Assembly: GCA_035306725.1 (NCBI GenBank)
Contig: DATGNN010000171.1
Coordinates: 1 to 8,620 of the forward strand
DNA: 8,620 bases
Origin: JAAYEB01 sp035306725
GTDB lineage: Bacteria; Fibrobacterota; Chitinivibrionia; Chitinivibrionales; Chitinispirillaceae
Direction of reading: 5' to 3'
Shown: positions 1 through 6,668 of the stretch, piece by piece
Numbering within the stretch: position 1 is the stretch's first letter
Layout of the letters: every line of letters starts with the position of its first letter
Notes under the pieces: generated by a model
Databases searched by the model: none
What the model was told of the DNA's origin: nothing
The model's input: only the letters and a program-made list of their open reading frames with translations
Translations under genes and position numbers: made by a program

Positions 1-530
1 CCGCTTTTGTTTTTCTGTTAATGATTGTAGTAATTACTCCACTTATGGTTATAAAGCAGGGAAATGTTGATGATCATGTGACTTTTAAAGGGAAACATGT
101 GCTCTCCTTTTTATGTAAACGGGATGGGATTGTCAGAAAGGGTGAGCTGTCCGAAACATATTATTGTAACGACCAGATTCAGATAATTTATAACTCTTCG
201 AAAGAACAGTATATAACACTTTTCAGCATAGACAGCAAAGGAACCGTATCGTTTTATCACTCAGACAGGAGTTCTGATGATTGCAGCATCGTAACACCTG
301 TCGGTTCTGGTTTGACATATCCGGGTAGTATCGTACTGGATTCAGTTCCAGGATATGAGTTGATTGCTGCTGTGTTTTCAAAGAATCCGCTTAAAGTATC
401 TCAGATTGAAAATTGGGTAAAAGACCTGAAAAAAAATTATACTGCCATGCATGAATTACAGCAGCAGTTGGAGAATGCATCATTTGGTCGTTCAACAACG
501 GTTGCAACATTACTTCTGAAAAAGAAATAA
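1..530 (+). CDS. Membrane-anchored protein with DUF4384/ActD-like domain (C-terminal part, 5' truncated)
   Basis: The frame is open to the left edge. An ATG at 21 exists, but the six codons before it (AFVFLL) continue the same hydrophobic stretch and no ribosome-binding site precedes it, so the true start is probably outside the window. Numbering from that ATG, residues up to about 11 complete a transmembrane segment. Residues 42-120 are beta-rich: a DQIQIIYNSS strand, then ITLFSIDSKGTVSFYH, then a PGSIVLD turn. This pattern (a bounded strand, a hydrophobic strand ending in 'D..G.V..Y', then a P..I.LD turn) resembles the DUF4384/ActD-like domains that often lie just upstream of bacterial caspase genes, sometimes on anti-sigma-factor-like proteins. 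Whether this one has a cytoplasmic anti-sigma zinc finger cannot be seen here. Residues 125-152 are probably helical. The stop lies 4 bp before the caspase ATG, so the two are almost certainly co-transcribed. Family assignment is moderate; function is unknown. Confidence 0.6.
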   Translation, partial: AFVFLLMIVVITPLMVIKQGNVDDHVTFKGKHVLSFLCKRDGIVRKGELSETYYCNDQIQIIYNSSKEQYITLFSIDSKGTVSFYHSDRSSDDCSIVTPVGSGLTYPGSIVLDSVPGYELIAAVFSKNPLKVSQIENWVKDLKKNYTAMHELQQQLENASFGRSTTVATLLLKKK

Positions 531-534
531 CAGA

Positions 535-2073
535 ATGAGACTGATAATTTTTACTGCGGTTTTTCTGTTTTGTGTTGTTCAGAGAGCAGACGCCTTAAGG
601 TATGCTTTGCTGGCAGGTCAAAATGATGGCGGGAAAGGGTTGACGCGTTTAAAATATGCTAATAAGGATGTAGAACGGTTCTCTGAATTGCTTGTTGAAA
701 TCGGCGGATTTGATAAATCAAATGTGATTACAATTTCAGGTGCAGACAGTTCTGATCTTGAATCCGGATTTGATAAAATAAAAAAGCTGATTCAAAAAGA
801 CAACAACCATCAGAACTGTTTATTCCTTTTTTATTATTCCGGGCATGCAGATGAAAAAAGCTTGTTACTTGGAAAAACCACATTATCACTAGAAAAAATT
901 GAAAACAGACTGCAAACAGTTCCTTCTGCAATAAAGATAGGAATTTTTGATGCCTGCCAGAGTGGTGTTGTTACAGCGTTTAAGGGAGGGAGTCGTGCCG
1001 AACCTTTCTATTTCAAAGAACAACAGAAAGTTCAAGGAAAAGCAATTATCGCTTCATCGTCCGCAAATGAGCGGGCACAGGAATCTGAAGCACTGAAGGG
1101 ATCTGTGTTTTCTTTTCATTGGATGAACGGGCTCAGGGGAAGTGCAGATCTGTCTTACGACAGGAAGGTTACTCTTAATGAGGCTTACCAGTATGCTTAT
1201 CGTAAAACCGTAGAGACAAGTGCTTTGACAAGTGGCATGGTACAGCACCCTGTGTACCGTTTCAATATAAAAGGTCAGGGTGACATTATCCTCACAGATC
1301 TTCAGGATAAATCCGGAGGATTATTACTGGATAGTTTCAGTAATGGTAAGTTCCTGATTTTGAGTGAAAACTATATGGATGTATATGCAGATTTTTACAA
1401 AGCTAAAGGGAAAACTCATTTTATTTCGTTAGCACCCGGAACATATACTTTGATTAATGCCAAAGGAAAAGATATTGGATCATGTGTGTTTTCGATTGAA
1501 AAAAACAGAACATGTAACTTTCTTGAATCCATGTTGATCCCGAACAAAAGGATCGAGAGCACTATCAAGGGTGGAGTAACAAAGAATAAAGCTGAATCTG
1601 AAATTTCGGCATTACCGTTATCAAGGTTCAGACTGGGGTTTGGTTGTGGAGTGCATGCAGTAATCAATCAGACCGAAGATGATCATTCAAAAGATCTTTC
1701 AATAGAAATTGCCGGATCATATCACATAAATGAAAAAATCAATTTTTTTTCCGATTTATACTGTTTGGTTTTTGAAAAACGAAGCGGGATAGATTTTGGA
1801 TTTGATTATATCAGAAAAATTGAAGACCATAGATTAAGAATCGGGTTGGGTACCGGGGTTGAATATTTGTTTAGCAAAGGTTTAACCGGTGATGCTCTGG
1901 AACCTTTTTTTCTACTGAAACCCGGGTTCGAATTCAAACTTAACGAGCGGATAAAAGCAGGATTGGGTGTACCATACAAAATCATCTTTGGTTCTTCTGT
2001 TTCGCACAGGGCAGGTCTGGAATTACAGATAATGTTGAGTGGAAAATATTCTGATGTCAAAGTCATAAAGTAA
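535..2073 (+). CDS. Secreted caspase-like (peptidase C14) protease with C-terminal beta-barrel-type domain
   Basis: The 512-residue product starts with a signal peptide (residues 1-20, cleavage after ADA), so it should act outside the cytoplasm. Residues 22-252 form a caspase p20-like domain: NKDVERFSELL after the first strand, catalytic His104 in YYSGHAD, catalytic Cys141 in DACQSG, then ASSSANERAQES and a segment ending GMVQHPVYRF typical of bacterial caspase-family proteins. Both catalytic residues are present, so it is predicted to be active. Residues 260-330 look like a small beta domain (APGTYTL motif near 300-306) often found after such caspases. Residues 363-512 are glycine- and aromatic-rich alternating strands resembling an outer-membrane barrel, and they are homologous to the separate protein encoded at 2354-2914 (36 of 112 identical, ungapped, hand-counted). 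The start at 535 sits 4 bp after the upstream stop with no good Shine-Dalgarno, suggesting translational coupling. The substrate is unknown. The alternative is that the tail is a soluble beta domain rather than a membrane barrel. Confidence 0.9.
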   Translation: MRLIIFTAVFLFCVVQRADALRYALLAGQNDGGKGLTRLKYANKDVERFSELLVEIGGFDKSNVITISGADSSDLESGFDKIKKLIQKDNNHQNCLFLFYYSGHADEKSLLLGKTTLSLEKIENRLQTVPSAIKIGIFDACQSGVVTAFKGGSRAEPFYFKEQQKVQGKAIIASSSANERAQESEALKGSVFSFHWMNGLRGSADLSYDRKVTLNEAYQYAYRKTVETSALTSGMVQHPVYRFNIKGQGDIILTDLQDKSGGLLLDSFSNGKFLILSENYMDVYADFYKAKGKTHFISLAPGTYTLINAKGKDIGSCVFSIEKNRTCNFLESMLIPNKRIESTIKGGVTKNKAESEISALPLSRFRLGFGCGVHAVINQTEDDHSKDLSIEIAGSYHINEKINFFSDLYCLVFEKRSGIDFGFDYIRKIEDHRLRIGLGTGVEYLFSKGLTGDALEPFFLLKPGFEFKLNERIKAGLGVPYKIIFGSSVSHRAGLELQIMLSGKYSDVKVIK

Positions 2074-2240
2074 CTGTTGGTATTAAGTGCTTTAAAAATG
2101 GAGTTTACCCGGATAAACGAGATCCACTAGAATCTTGAGAACGAACTATGGGACTTGCTTTAAATGGATAAAGTGTAACAGGATAATTAGAAAAATGTCA
2201 AATTTTGTGATAACCGATAATGATTCTGATTGTATCTGAT

Positions 2241-2268
2241 TTGAAATTGTATTAATATTGTATTTAAT
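2241..2268 (+). promoter_or_regulatory. Possible sigma70-type promoter for the barrel/LpoB gene cluster
   Basis: TTGAAA (2241-2246), a 16-bp spacer and TTTAAT (2263-2268) form a plausible -35/-10 pair. It would start transcription near 2275, leaving an untranslated leader of about 80 nt before the ATG at 2354. The region is very AT-rich, so chance matches are likely. It lies in the 280-bp gap after the caspase gene, which has no convincing terminator, so read-through from the caspase unit is also possible. Confidence 0.35.
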
Positions 2269-2276
2269 ATTGTATT
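2247..2276 (+). repeat. Three phased TTGTATT heptamers upstream of the barrel gene
   Basis: Exact TTGTATT copies occur at 2247-2253, 2258-2264 and 2270-2276, that is 11 and 12 bp apart, close to one helical turn. A near copy (TTGTATC) lies at 2230-2236. Copies placed on one DNA face in front of a gene are typical of regulator-binding sites. They overlap the spacer and -10 of the possible promoter here. In AT-rich DNA this could also be slippage-derived low-complexity sequence. Confidence 0.5.
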
Positions 2277-2353
2277 GTGAGCGGATTTTTTAAACATTCT
2301 CGTCTATTATTCAGAATATTGAAAATCAAATGATAATAAAGGAGAGGTGAATC

Positions 2354-2914
2354 ATGAAAAAGTTGATAGTTACATCAATGGTGCTGATCTATACGAATCT
2401 GGTTTTTTCTGCAGATTCTTCTGAAAAGGGTGTCCCGACATCTCCGCTTACCAAATATAGTGGTGGTATAGGTGTAGGTGCGATGATGTCACGAAATAAT
2501 GAACTTCAGGAGTTGTCGAATAAGTTTTTCAGGTTAACATTCATGAATTCAGTTTATCTTAGAGAACATTTCGGGCTCTTTTTTGATGTCGACTGGTTTG
2601 CACCAGGACCGAATTTTGGTGCATATCTGGGTTTTGATTATAATTTTACCACTACTGATTTTCGTCCTTTCCTAGGTCTTGGAGGGGGAGCAAATTATTT
2701 TGATAAAACCAGTGAGTTTGGTAAAAATATTGGGCCTTCATTTACAGCTCATGCAGGTTTTAATCTGGATTTGAATGAAAATATTCAAGTTCGTGCAAGA
2801 GTTCCCTATATAGTAACTGTTAACGAAAATGTTGATCAGGCAGTGGGATTGGAAATAGGAATAATGTTTTCTGACAGATTCAGAAGAGTGAAAAAACTTG
2901 ATTATAACAAATAA
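2354..2914 (+). CDS. Small outer-membrane beta-barrel protein, paralogue of the caspase C-terminal domain
   Basis: The 186-residue product has a signal peptide (residues 1-20, cleavage near VFSA). The mature part is built of alternating hydrophobic strands rich in Gly and aromatic residues: GGIGVGAMM (37-45), GFDY (93-96), FLGLGGGANYF (106-116) and GLEIGIMF (165-172). This is the usual look of OmpA/OmpW-like small barrels. About 165 mature residues would fit 6-8 strands. The start is supported by AAAGGAGAGG, with GAGG 6 nt before the ATG. Residues 71-182 align without gaps to residues 400-511 of the caspase encoded just upstream, with shared motifs GFDY, LNE.I and VPY and the closing GLE...IM.S segment. 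It is therefore a duplicate of that domain without protease. The role is unknown; it could be a structural partner of the caspase or of the lipoproteins downstream. Confidence 0.8.
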   Translation: MKKLIVTSMVLIYTNLVFSADSSEKGVPTSPLTKYSGGIGVGAMMSRNNELQELSNKFFRLTFMNSVYLREHFGLFFDVDWFAPGPNFGAYLGFDYNFTTTDFRPFLGLGGGANYFDKTSEFGKNIGPSFTAHAGFNLDLNENIQVRARVPYIVTVNENVDQAVGLEIGIMFSDRFRRVKKLDYNK

Positions 2915-2946
2915 AGTAAAAGTAATTGATTTATCACGACTATCAT

Positions 2947-2950
2947 GGAG
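2947..2950 (+). promoter_or_regulatory. Shine-Dalgarno GGAG that decides the start at 2959
   Basis: GGAG sits 8 nt before the ATG at 2959 in the frame of the next gene. An in-frame TTG at 2926 would add 11 polar residues ahead of an otherwise clean signal peptide and has no comparable site, so the ATG is preferred. Confidence 0.7.
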
Positions 2951-2958
2951 AAAATATT

Positions 2959-3507
2959 ATGAAAAGATTAATTAATACAACGGTTCTGATGTCAGTTGTT
3001 GTATTTGGGCTTTATGCTCAGGATAGCAGTATAAAAGAAGAGAAGGATATAACTATAATTCACGGACAGTCTGTTGCTGACGGGAAATCGGAGGTCAGTG
3101 AACGGATTCTTGAAGAGTGTATTGTTTCTTTGCCAAAGGCAGACCAGTTGGAACCGGAAATTAACTCATCATCGGTTTTTCTAAAAGAGATAAATGGAGA
3201 CCCGTCCAAAAATGATTTTGTAAAAACATACTCAGCCACACTGGAAATTAATTATATGCTGTATCAGAAAGTTTTGATAGTAGTGGCAACAAGTTCTGTA
3301 AAAGGACAGGAACCGGTAATGAAAGTTATGGAGAAAAACCTCAAGCAGTCCAAAAGATTTACATCCAATTCTTCCAGCGGAGATCTTTATGCCGGGCGTT
3401 CAAAACGTCAGCACTATTTTTCCACTCCGGAAGGTGCAGCGATGGATGTCAGGCAGCGTGCATCAGCATGGTTAAAACAGCAGGCTGCTGTTGTGTGTAC
3501 AAAATAA
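2959..3507 (+). CDS. Unrecognised secreted protein in the LpoB/COG3014 cluster
   Basis: The 182-residue product begins with a clear signal peptide (MKRLIN, a hydrophobic core, GLYA at 17-20, then QDSS). There is no lipobox cysteine, so it should be periplasmic or surface-exposed rather than a lipoprotein. Two cysteines remain in the mature chain, Cys54 and Cys180, and could form a disulfide. Residues 91-112 (YSATLEINYMLYQKVLIVVA) look like two paired strands. Residues 115-155 are polar and basic with a Ser/Asn-rich stretch. Residues 157-178 are probably an amphipathic helix. I do not recognise the family. It follows the barrel gene by 44 bp and precedes lpoB by 84 bp in the same direction, so it is probably part of the same transcription unit and the same envelope process, but no function can be assigned. 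Confidence 0.75.
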   Translation: MKRLINTTVLMSVVVFGLYAQDSSIKEEKDITIIHGQSVADGKSEVSERILEECIVSLPKADQLEPEINSSSVFLKEINGDPSKNDFVKTYSATLEINYMLYQKVLIVVATSSVKGQEPVMKVMEKNLKQSKRFTSNSSSGDLYAGRSKRQHYFSTPEGAAMDVRQRASAWLKQQAAVVCTK

Positions 3508-3580
3508 GAAGTTATGGTAAAAGCGAGTAAATTAGTGTATTTTATAGATTCAGAATTGAAAATTCTAATTACGGAATAAA

Positions 3581-3586
3581 AGGAGG
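3581..3586 (+). promoter_or_regulatory. Consensus Shine-Dalgarno AGGAGG for the LpoB-family gene
   Basis: AGGAGG ends 5 nt before the ATG at 3592. An adjacent in-frame TTG at 3589 is only 2 nt away, too close for initiation, so the ATG is the start. Confidence 0.75.
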
Positions 3587-3591
3587 CTTTG

Positions 3592-4188
3592 ATGTTTTTA
3601 TCGAAAAAGAGAATAATCTGCTGGTTATTGCCGCTTCTGGCAGTCGGTTGTACTACAAAAGTATCAAGGGTTCAAAGTGATTCTACCATGGATCTTACAG
3701 GCAGGTGGAATGATACTGATTCGCGGCTTGTTGCCGAAGAAATGATTAACGATTGTCTGTCACAGCGGTGGTTGTACAAATGGGAAGAAGAGAACAAACG
3801 GCCAACTGTGATTGTAGGTAATGTTGTTAATAAAAGTCATGAACATATTAGTGTCGAAACATTTGTAAAAAATATGGAACGTGCACTGCTCAACTCTGGT
3901 AAAGTTGATTTTGTAGCTACAAAATCGGAGCGGGAGCAGCTTCGTGATGAAAAAGCGGATATGGCTGAAAATGCGTCCGTTTATACTGCAAAATCAATGG
4001 GTGAAGAGACTGGTGCGGATCTTATGCTTATTGGAACAATAAATACTATTGTTGATCAGGAAGGTAATAAAGCTGTTGTGTTTTACCAGACTAATCTGGA
4101 GCTTGTCGAAATAGAGAGTAATCGGAAAGTCTGGATAGGTGAGAAAAAAATCAAAAAATATGTAGAACGGGCAAAAACCAAATTCTGA
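3592..4188 (+). CDS. lpoB: LpoB-family (COG3417) outer-membrane lipoprotein
   Basis: The 198-residue product has a lipoprotein signal ending LLAVGC, with Cys20 as the lipidation site and Thr at +2, consistent with outer-membrane sorting. The mature part shows the family pattern in order: DLTGRWNDTDSRLVAEEMI (34-52), the strand RPTVIVGNVVNKS (70-82), VETFVKNMERALLNSGKV (88-105), GADLMLIGTI (141-150) and a final YQTNLELVEIES plus KVWIGEKKIKK (165-189). Length is close to that of E. coli LpoB (about 213). In E. coli, LpoB crosses the periplasm and activates the peptidoglycan synthase PBP1b. Here the family call is strong, but the partner enzyme is not in the window and the UB2H docking domain of PBP1b may not exist in this lineage, so activation of a penicillin-binding protein is only inferred. 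It lies 28 bp before a COG3014 lipoprotein gene, a neighbour often seen with LpoB. Confidence 0.88.
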   Translation: MFLSKKRIICWLLPLLAVGCTTKVSRVQSDSTMDLTGRWNDTDSRLVAEEMINDCLSQRWLYKWEEENKRPTVIVGNVVNKSHEHISVETFVKNMERALLNSGKVDFVATKSEREQLRDEKADMAENASVYTAKSMGEETGADLMLIGTINTIVDQEGNKAVVFYQTNLELVEIESNRKVWIGEKKIKKYVERAKTKF

Positions 4189-4216
4189 TCAAACTATCCC
4201 TGATTAATTATTCAGT

Positions 4217-5653
4217 ATGAAAAAAATTATTCTGTTTTTAGCAGCAATAGGGTGTATGCTGTTTTTTTCCTGTGCATCGCGCAACGCATTGCGTAAGGAA
4301 AAACTGGCTGATGCTACCCGTAAAAATGAGTTTCTTCCTGCTGTTGATTTTATTAAAAAAAATCCTAAGCTTTACGGAAGAAATAATGAGCTGCTATACA
4401 ATATGGATATTGGTATGTTGTATCATTATGAGGGTATGCATGATTCAAGTAACACATATCTTCTCAATGCAATCAATGTATACCACGATTTGTTTGCGCG
4501 TTCTGTTACCAATGAAGTTGCATCAATGCTGGTAAATGATAATGTCCGGCCATACAGGAGTCGGCCATATGAGTTAACATTTCTTCATCAGGTTGCTGCT
4601 TTTAATTTTCTCGCCTTTGATAAGGTCCATGAAGCGCTGGTGGAAACACGACGGATGCAGCTTCTGTTCGATGAATGGGAGCGTAAAGACAGAACAGATG
4701 AAAAATATACATCTGATGGGATGTTTCATTTTTTGTCATCAATCGTGTATGATGCTGCTGGAGAATCTGATAACGCGATGATTTCTCTTTTTAAATCTGT
4801 TAAGGCCTATAAAAATGGTCCTGTGAAACTTCCTTCATATATTCAAAATTACGCCTACAGCATGTTAAAACTCAATGATCGGGAATCGGATAATGAATTG
4901 TTGAAACTCAAACCTCCAAAAGAGCAACTGCCAGGGGTTGAAAACAATATTTCAGAAATAGTTTTTATCGGATACTCTGGAAAAGGGCCATCAATAGAAG
5001 AAGCTGTCTGGAGTGGTACTTATATTAAAGATGGTCTTCTGGTGGTTCATCACAAGCGTCCGGACGGAAAAAAGGAAACCATGTCGTTACCGGCACCGCC
5101 CTTACCCGAAAGTGAACTTAGAAAAGCCGAAAAAGGGCAAAAAACAAAATCCGGGACTACTTTTCATATTAAATTTGCTCTCCCGATGCTTAAAAAACAT
5201 TCTTCAAAAACCAAAGCGTTTAAAGTGCATTGTGACGGATATTCTGAACCATTTACAACTACTGTCATTAATGATTTTGACCTTCACGTAGCAAAAAACC
5301 TTGAAGATACAAAGGCTGCTACTTTGGCCAGGACTGTAGCAAGAGTGGTTATTAGAACCATAACTGCACAGCAGACCAAGGGACAGCTTACTACAAATAA
5401 TCCTTTAGCAAATATACTGATTAATGTAGGAACTGATGTATTGGCAGATCAGTTGGAAAAAGCGGATACAAGAAGTTGTTTCCTTTTACCTAAAAAGGTT
5501 CAGATTGCAAGAATCCCTGTTAAGCCCGGGGTATATACCATAGATGTTGCTGCGATGGGAGAGGCTGGAGAAGTTCTTCGAACCAAAAAATTCAGTAATA
5601 TTAAAGTCGGTATGAATCAGAAAAAGTTTGTTTTTTATTCATCTTTTGAGTGA
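4217..5653 (+). CDS. COG3014-family lipoprotein
   Basis: The 478-residue product has a signal peptide with lipobox LFFSC (Cys19, Ala at +2), so it is probably an outer-membrane lipoprotein; an earlier Cys13 is a less likely site. Residues 35-220 are helical and TPR-like, including RPYELTFLHQVAAFNFLAF (116-134) and an EALVETRRMQLLFDEWE helix (139-155), a family signature. Residues 245-350 are beta-rich with a Pro/Lys-rich loop near 290-312. Residues 365-415 hold a helix and a hydrophobic segment. The diagnostic closing motif ADTRS...LPKKVQIARIPVKPGVYTIDV spans 416-444; the residue after ADTRS is Cys here. COG3014 proteins are uncharacterised but frequently sit beside LpoB, so a role in envelope or cell-wall assembly is inferred. 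No Shine-Dalgarno is visible before the ATG, in contrast to the strong sites of the three preceding genes, so initiation may rely on coupling to lpoB or an AT-rich leader. Confidence 0.85.
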   Translation: MKKIILFLAAIGCMLFFSCASRNALRKEKLADATRKNEFLPAVDFIKKNPKLYGRNNELLYNMDIGMLYHYEGMHDSSNTYLLNAINVYHDLFARSVTNEVASMLVNDNVRPYRSRPYELTFLHQVAAFNFLAFDKVHEALVETRRMQLLFDEWERKDRTDEKYTSDGMFHFLSSIVYDAAGESDNAMISLFKSVKAYKNGPVKLPSYIQNYAYSMLKLNDRESDNELLKLKPPKEQLPGVENNISEIVFIGYSGKGPSIEEAVWSGTYIKDGLLVVHHKRPDGKKETMSLPAPPLPESELRKAEKGQKTKSGTTFHIKFALPMLKKHSSKTKAFKVHCDGYSEPFTTTVINDFDLHVAKNLEDTKAATLARTVARVVIRTITAQQTKGQLTTNNPLANILINVGTDVLADQLEKADTRSCFLLPKKVQIARIPVKPGVYTIDVAAMGEAGEVLRTKKFSNIKVGMNQKKFVFYSSFE

Positions 5654-5674
5654 AAGAATTTAATATTATTATTG

Positions 5675-5703
5675 TTGATTGAAAGTGTTGTGCATTGTAT
5701 ACT
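5675..5703 (+). promoter_or_regulatory. Sigma70-type promoter for the Ig-like lipoprotein gene
   Basis: TTGATT (5675-5680), exactly 17 bp, then TATACT (5698-5703): each hexamer is close to consensus and the spacing is optimal. Transcription would begin near 5710, giving a leader of about 47 nt before the ATG at 5757. It sits in the 103-bp gap after the COG3014 gene, so the lipoprotein gene can be transcribed on its own. Confidence 0.65.
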
Positions 5704-5710
5704 ATTGCCT

Positions 5711-5724
5711 TGTTTATATAAACA
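5711..5724 (+). promoter_or_regulatory. Perfect 14-bp palindrome at the predicted transcription start, possible operator
   Basis: TGTTTATATAAACA is its own reverse complement over all 14 positions and begins about 8 bp after the -10 hexamer. A dimeric repressor bound here would block initiation. As RNA it has no loop, so a hairpin is unlikely. In AT-rich DNA a palindrome of this size can arise by chance, but its position is suggestive. Confidence 0.4.
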
Positions 5725-5744
5725 TTAATATTTTTTTACTTAAC

Positions 5745-5750
5745 AGGAGG
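5745..5750 (+). promoter_or_regulatory. Consensus Shine-Dalgarno AGGAGG deciding the start at 5757
   Basis: AGGAGG lies 6 nt before the ATG at 5757, which opens a clean lipoprotein signal peptide. The in-frame TTG at 5679 would lie within the promoter and add 26 residues that spoil the signal peptide. Confidence 0.8.
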
Positions 5751-5756
5751 ATCTTT

Positions 5757-6644
5757 ATGAAAATCGGATTGAGAACAATCGTTTGCGCTTTTGCACTTGG
5801 AATCGGATTCACGGGGTGTGGGTTGCTGGATCCTGATGAGAGTTCTGCACCTGAAGTTACTTTGAGTGTTCCTCCAATTCTTGATGCTGGTACTACAACA
5901 CCCATAAACGGTGAAGTCAAAGCTTCAGAAGAAATATCTTCTGTAATATTCACTGTTGTCACTGCACAAAATGAATCGGTTTCAGAGTCCCAGATACAAG
6001 TAGAAGGACCTACAGTTAAAGGGGTTAAATCCTTTAAGTTTAAAGATAGTAATCTTAAAATTAAAATCTCTTCAAATACTCCATCAGGTGACTACAAAAT
6101 CAAGGTTACAGTTAAAGCTGATGTAGAAAATGACACCTATTTCCCTTTTACTGTTGAGGGTGGAAGTACAGAGCCGGAAGGTACACCTGTTCAAACAGCT
6201 ACTATTACTGCAGGTGCAAATAGCAATCCTGATCATGGAAGTTCGATAGATCTTGATCAGGGTGTTGCATGGTTGAGTGCTGATGCTAGAAATAACATTT
6301 CAAAAATTGATTTATGCTATGCTTATTCCGGTGTGAATAAGGTAGAAAAAATTGGAACACCTGCCTGGGCAAAGGCAAGTGAGTTTGATTATGCTAAAAA
6401 CTGGACAAATCCGCCGCAAACAAAGTTTTACAAAATAACAATGACAGCTGCAGAGTTTGATGCTGTTACGACAAAAGAAGAAATTCCGGAGTTTAGTGAA
6501 AGTAAAGCAACTGAAGTGTCCAGTAATGTTGCAAATGGGGATGTATTTATTGTAAAAACAACTGAAAGTGCTATTGCATTGATTTGTATAACTGAAAAGG
6601 TTCCGGGGAGTACTGGTTCAATAAAAATCAAATTGGCAAAATAA
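5757..6644 (+). CDS. Lipoprotein with N-terminal Ig-like domain, function unknown
   Basis: The 295-residue product has a lipobox FTGC with Cys21 as the lipidation site. Gly at +2 followed by LLDPDESS suggests sorting to the outer membrane or surface. Residues 32-133 are beta-rich with short strands (EVTLSV, TPINGEVKAS, ISSVIFTVV, GDYKIKVTVKAD, FPFTVEGG), the look of a bacterial Ig-like sandwich. A Glu/Pro/Thr-rich linker (134-147) joins it to a second domain (148-295) with GSSIDLDQGVAWLSADA (161-177), ISKIDLCYAYSG (181-192) and a closing GSIKIKLAK strand. Two cysteines (187, 277) lie in the second domain. Similar two-part lipoproteins are common in Fibrobacter-type genomes, but I cannot name the family. 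It appears monocistronic, with its own promoter before it and a strong terminator after it. Confidence 0.8.
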   Translation: MKIGLRTIVCAFALGIGFTGCGLLDPDESSAPEVTLSVPPILDAGTTTPINGEVKASEEISSVIFTVVTAQNESVSESQIQVEGPTVKGVKSFKFKDSNLKIKISSNTPSGDYKIKVTVKADVENDTYFPFTVEGGSTEPEGTPVQTATITAGANSNPDHGSSIDLDQGVAWLSADARNNISKIDLCYAYSGVNKVEKIGTPAWAKASEFDYAKNWTNPPQTKFYKITMTAAEFDAVTTKEEIPEFSESKATEVSSNVANGDVFIVKTTESAIALICITEKVPGSTGSIKIKLAK

Positions 6645-6665
6645 AAAATATCAGAAAAATATCAG
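6644..6665 (+). repeat. Perfect 11-bp tandem duplication after the lipoprotein stop
   Basis: AAAAATATCAG is repeated exactly twice, head to tail (6644-6654 and 6655-6665), starting on the last base of the stop codon and ending 3 bp before the terminator stem. Probably a simple slippage duplication. Confidence 0.7.
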
Positions 6666-6668
6666 TTT

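Noticed and set aside
2103..2118. GTTTA/TAAAC inverted repeat after the caspase gene as a terminator
   Set aside because: The stem is only 5 bp, AT-rich, and no T run follows.
3552..3566. AGAATT-GAA-AATTCT hairpin before the LpoB-family gene
   Set aside because: Six weak AT-rich pairs with a 3-nt loop and no T run; too weak to call as terminator or regulatory element.
4272..5291. Several small open frames on the + strand inside the COG3014 gene
   Set aside because: They run in another frame of a well-supported gene, lack ribosome sites and have basic, low-complexity products.
5679..5756. Extended N-terminus of the Ig-like lipoprotein from a TTG at 5679
   Set aside because: It would begin inside the promoter and bury the lipoprotein signal; the ATG at 5757 has a consensus ribosome site.
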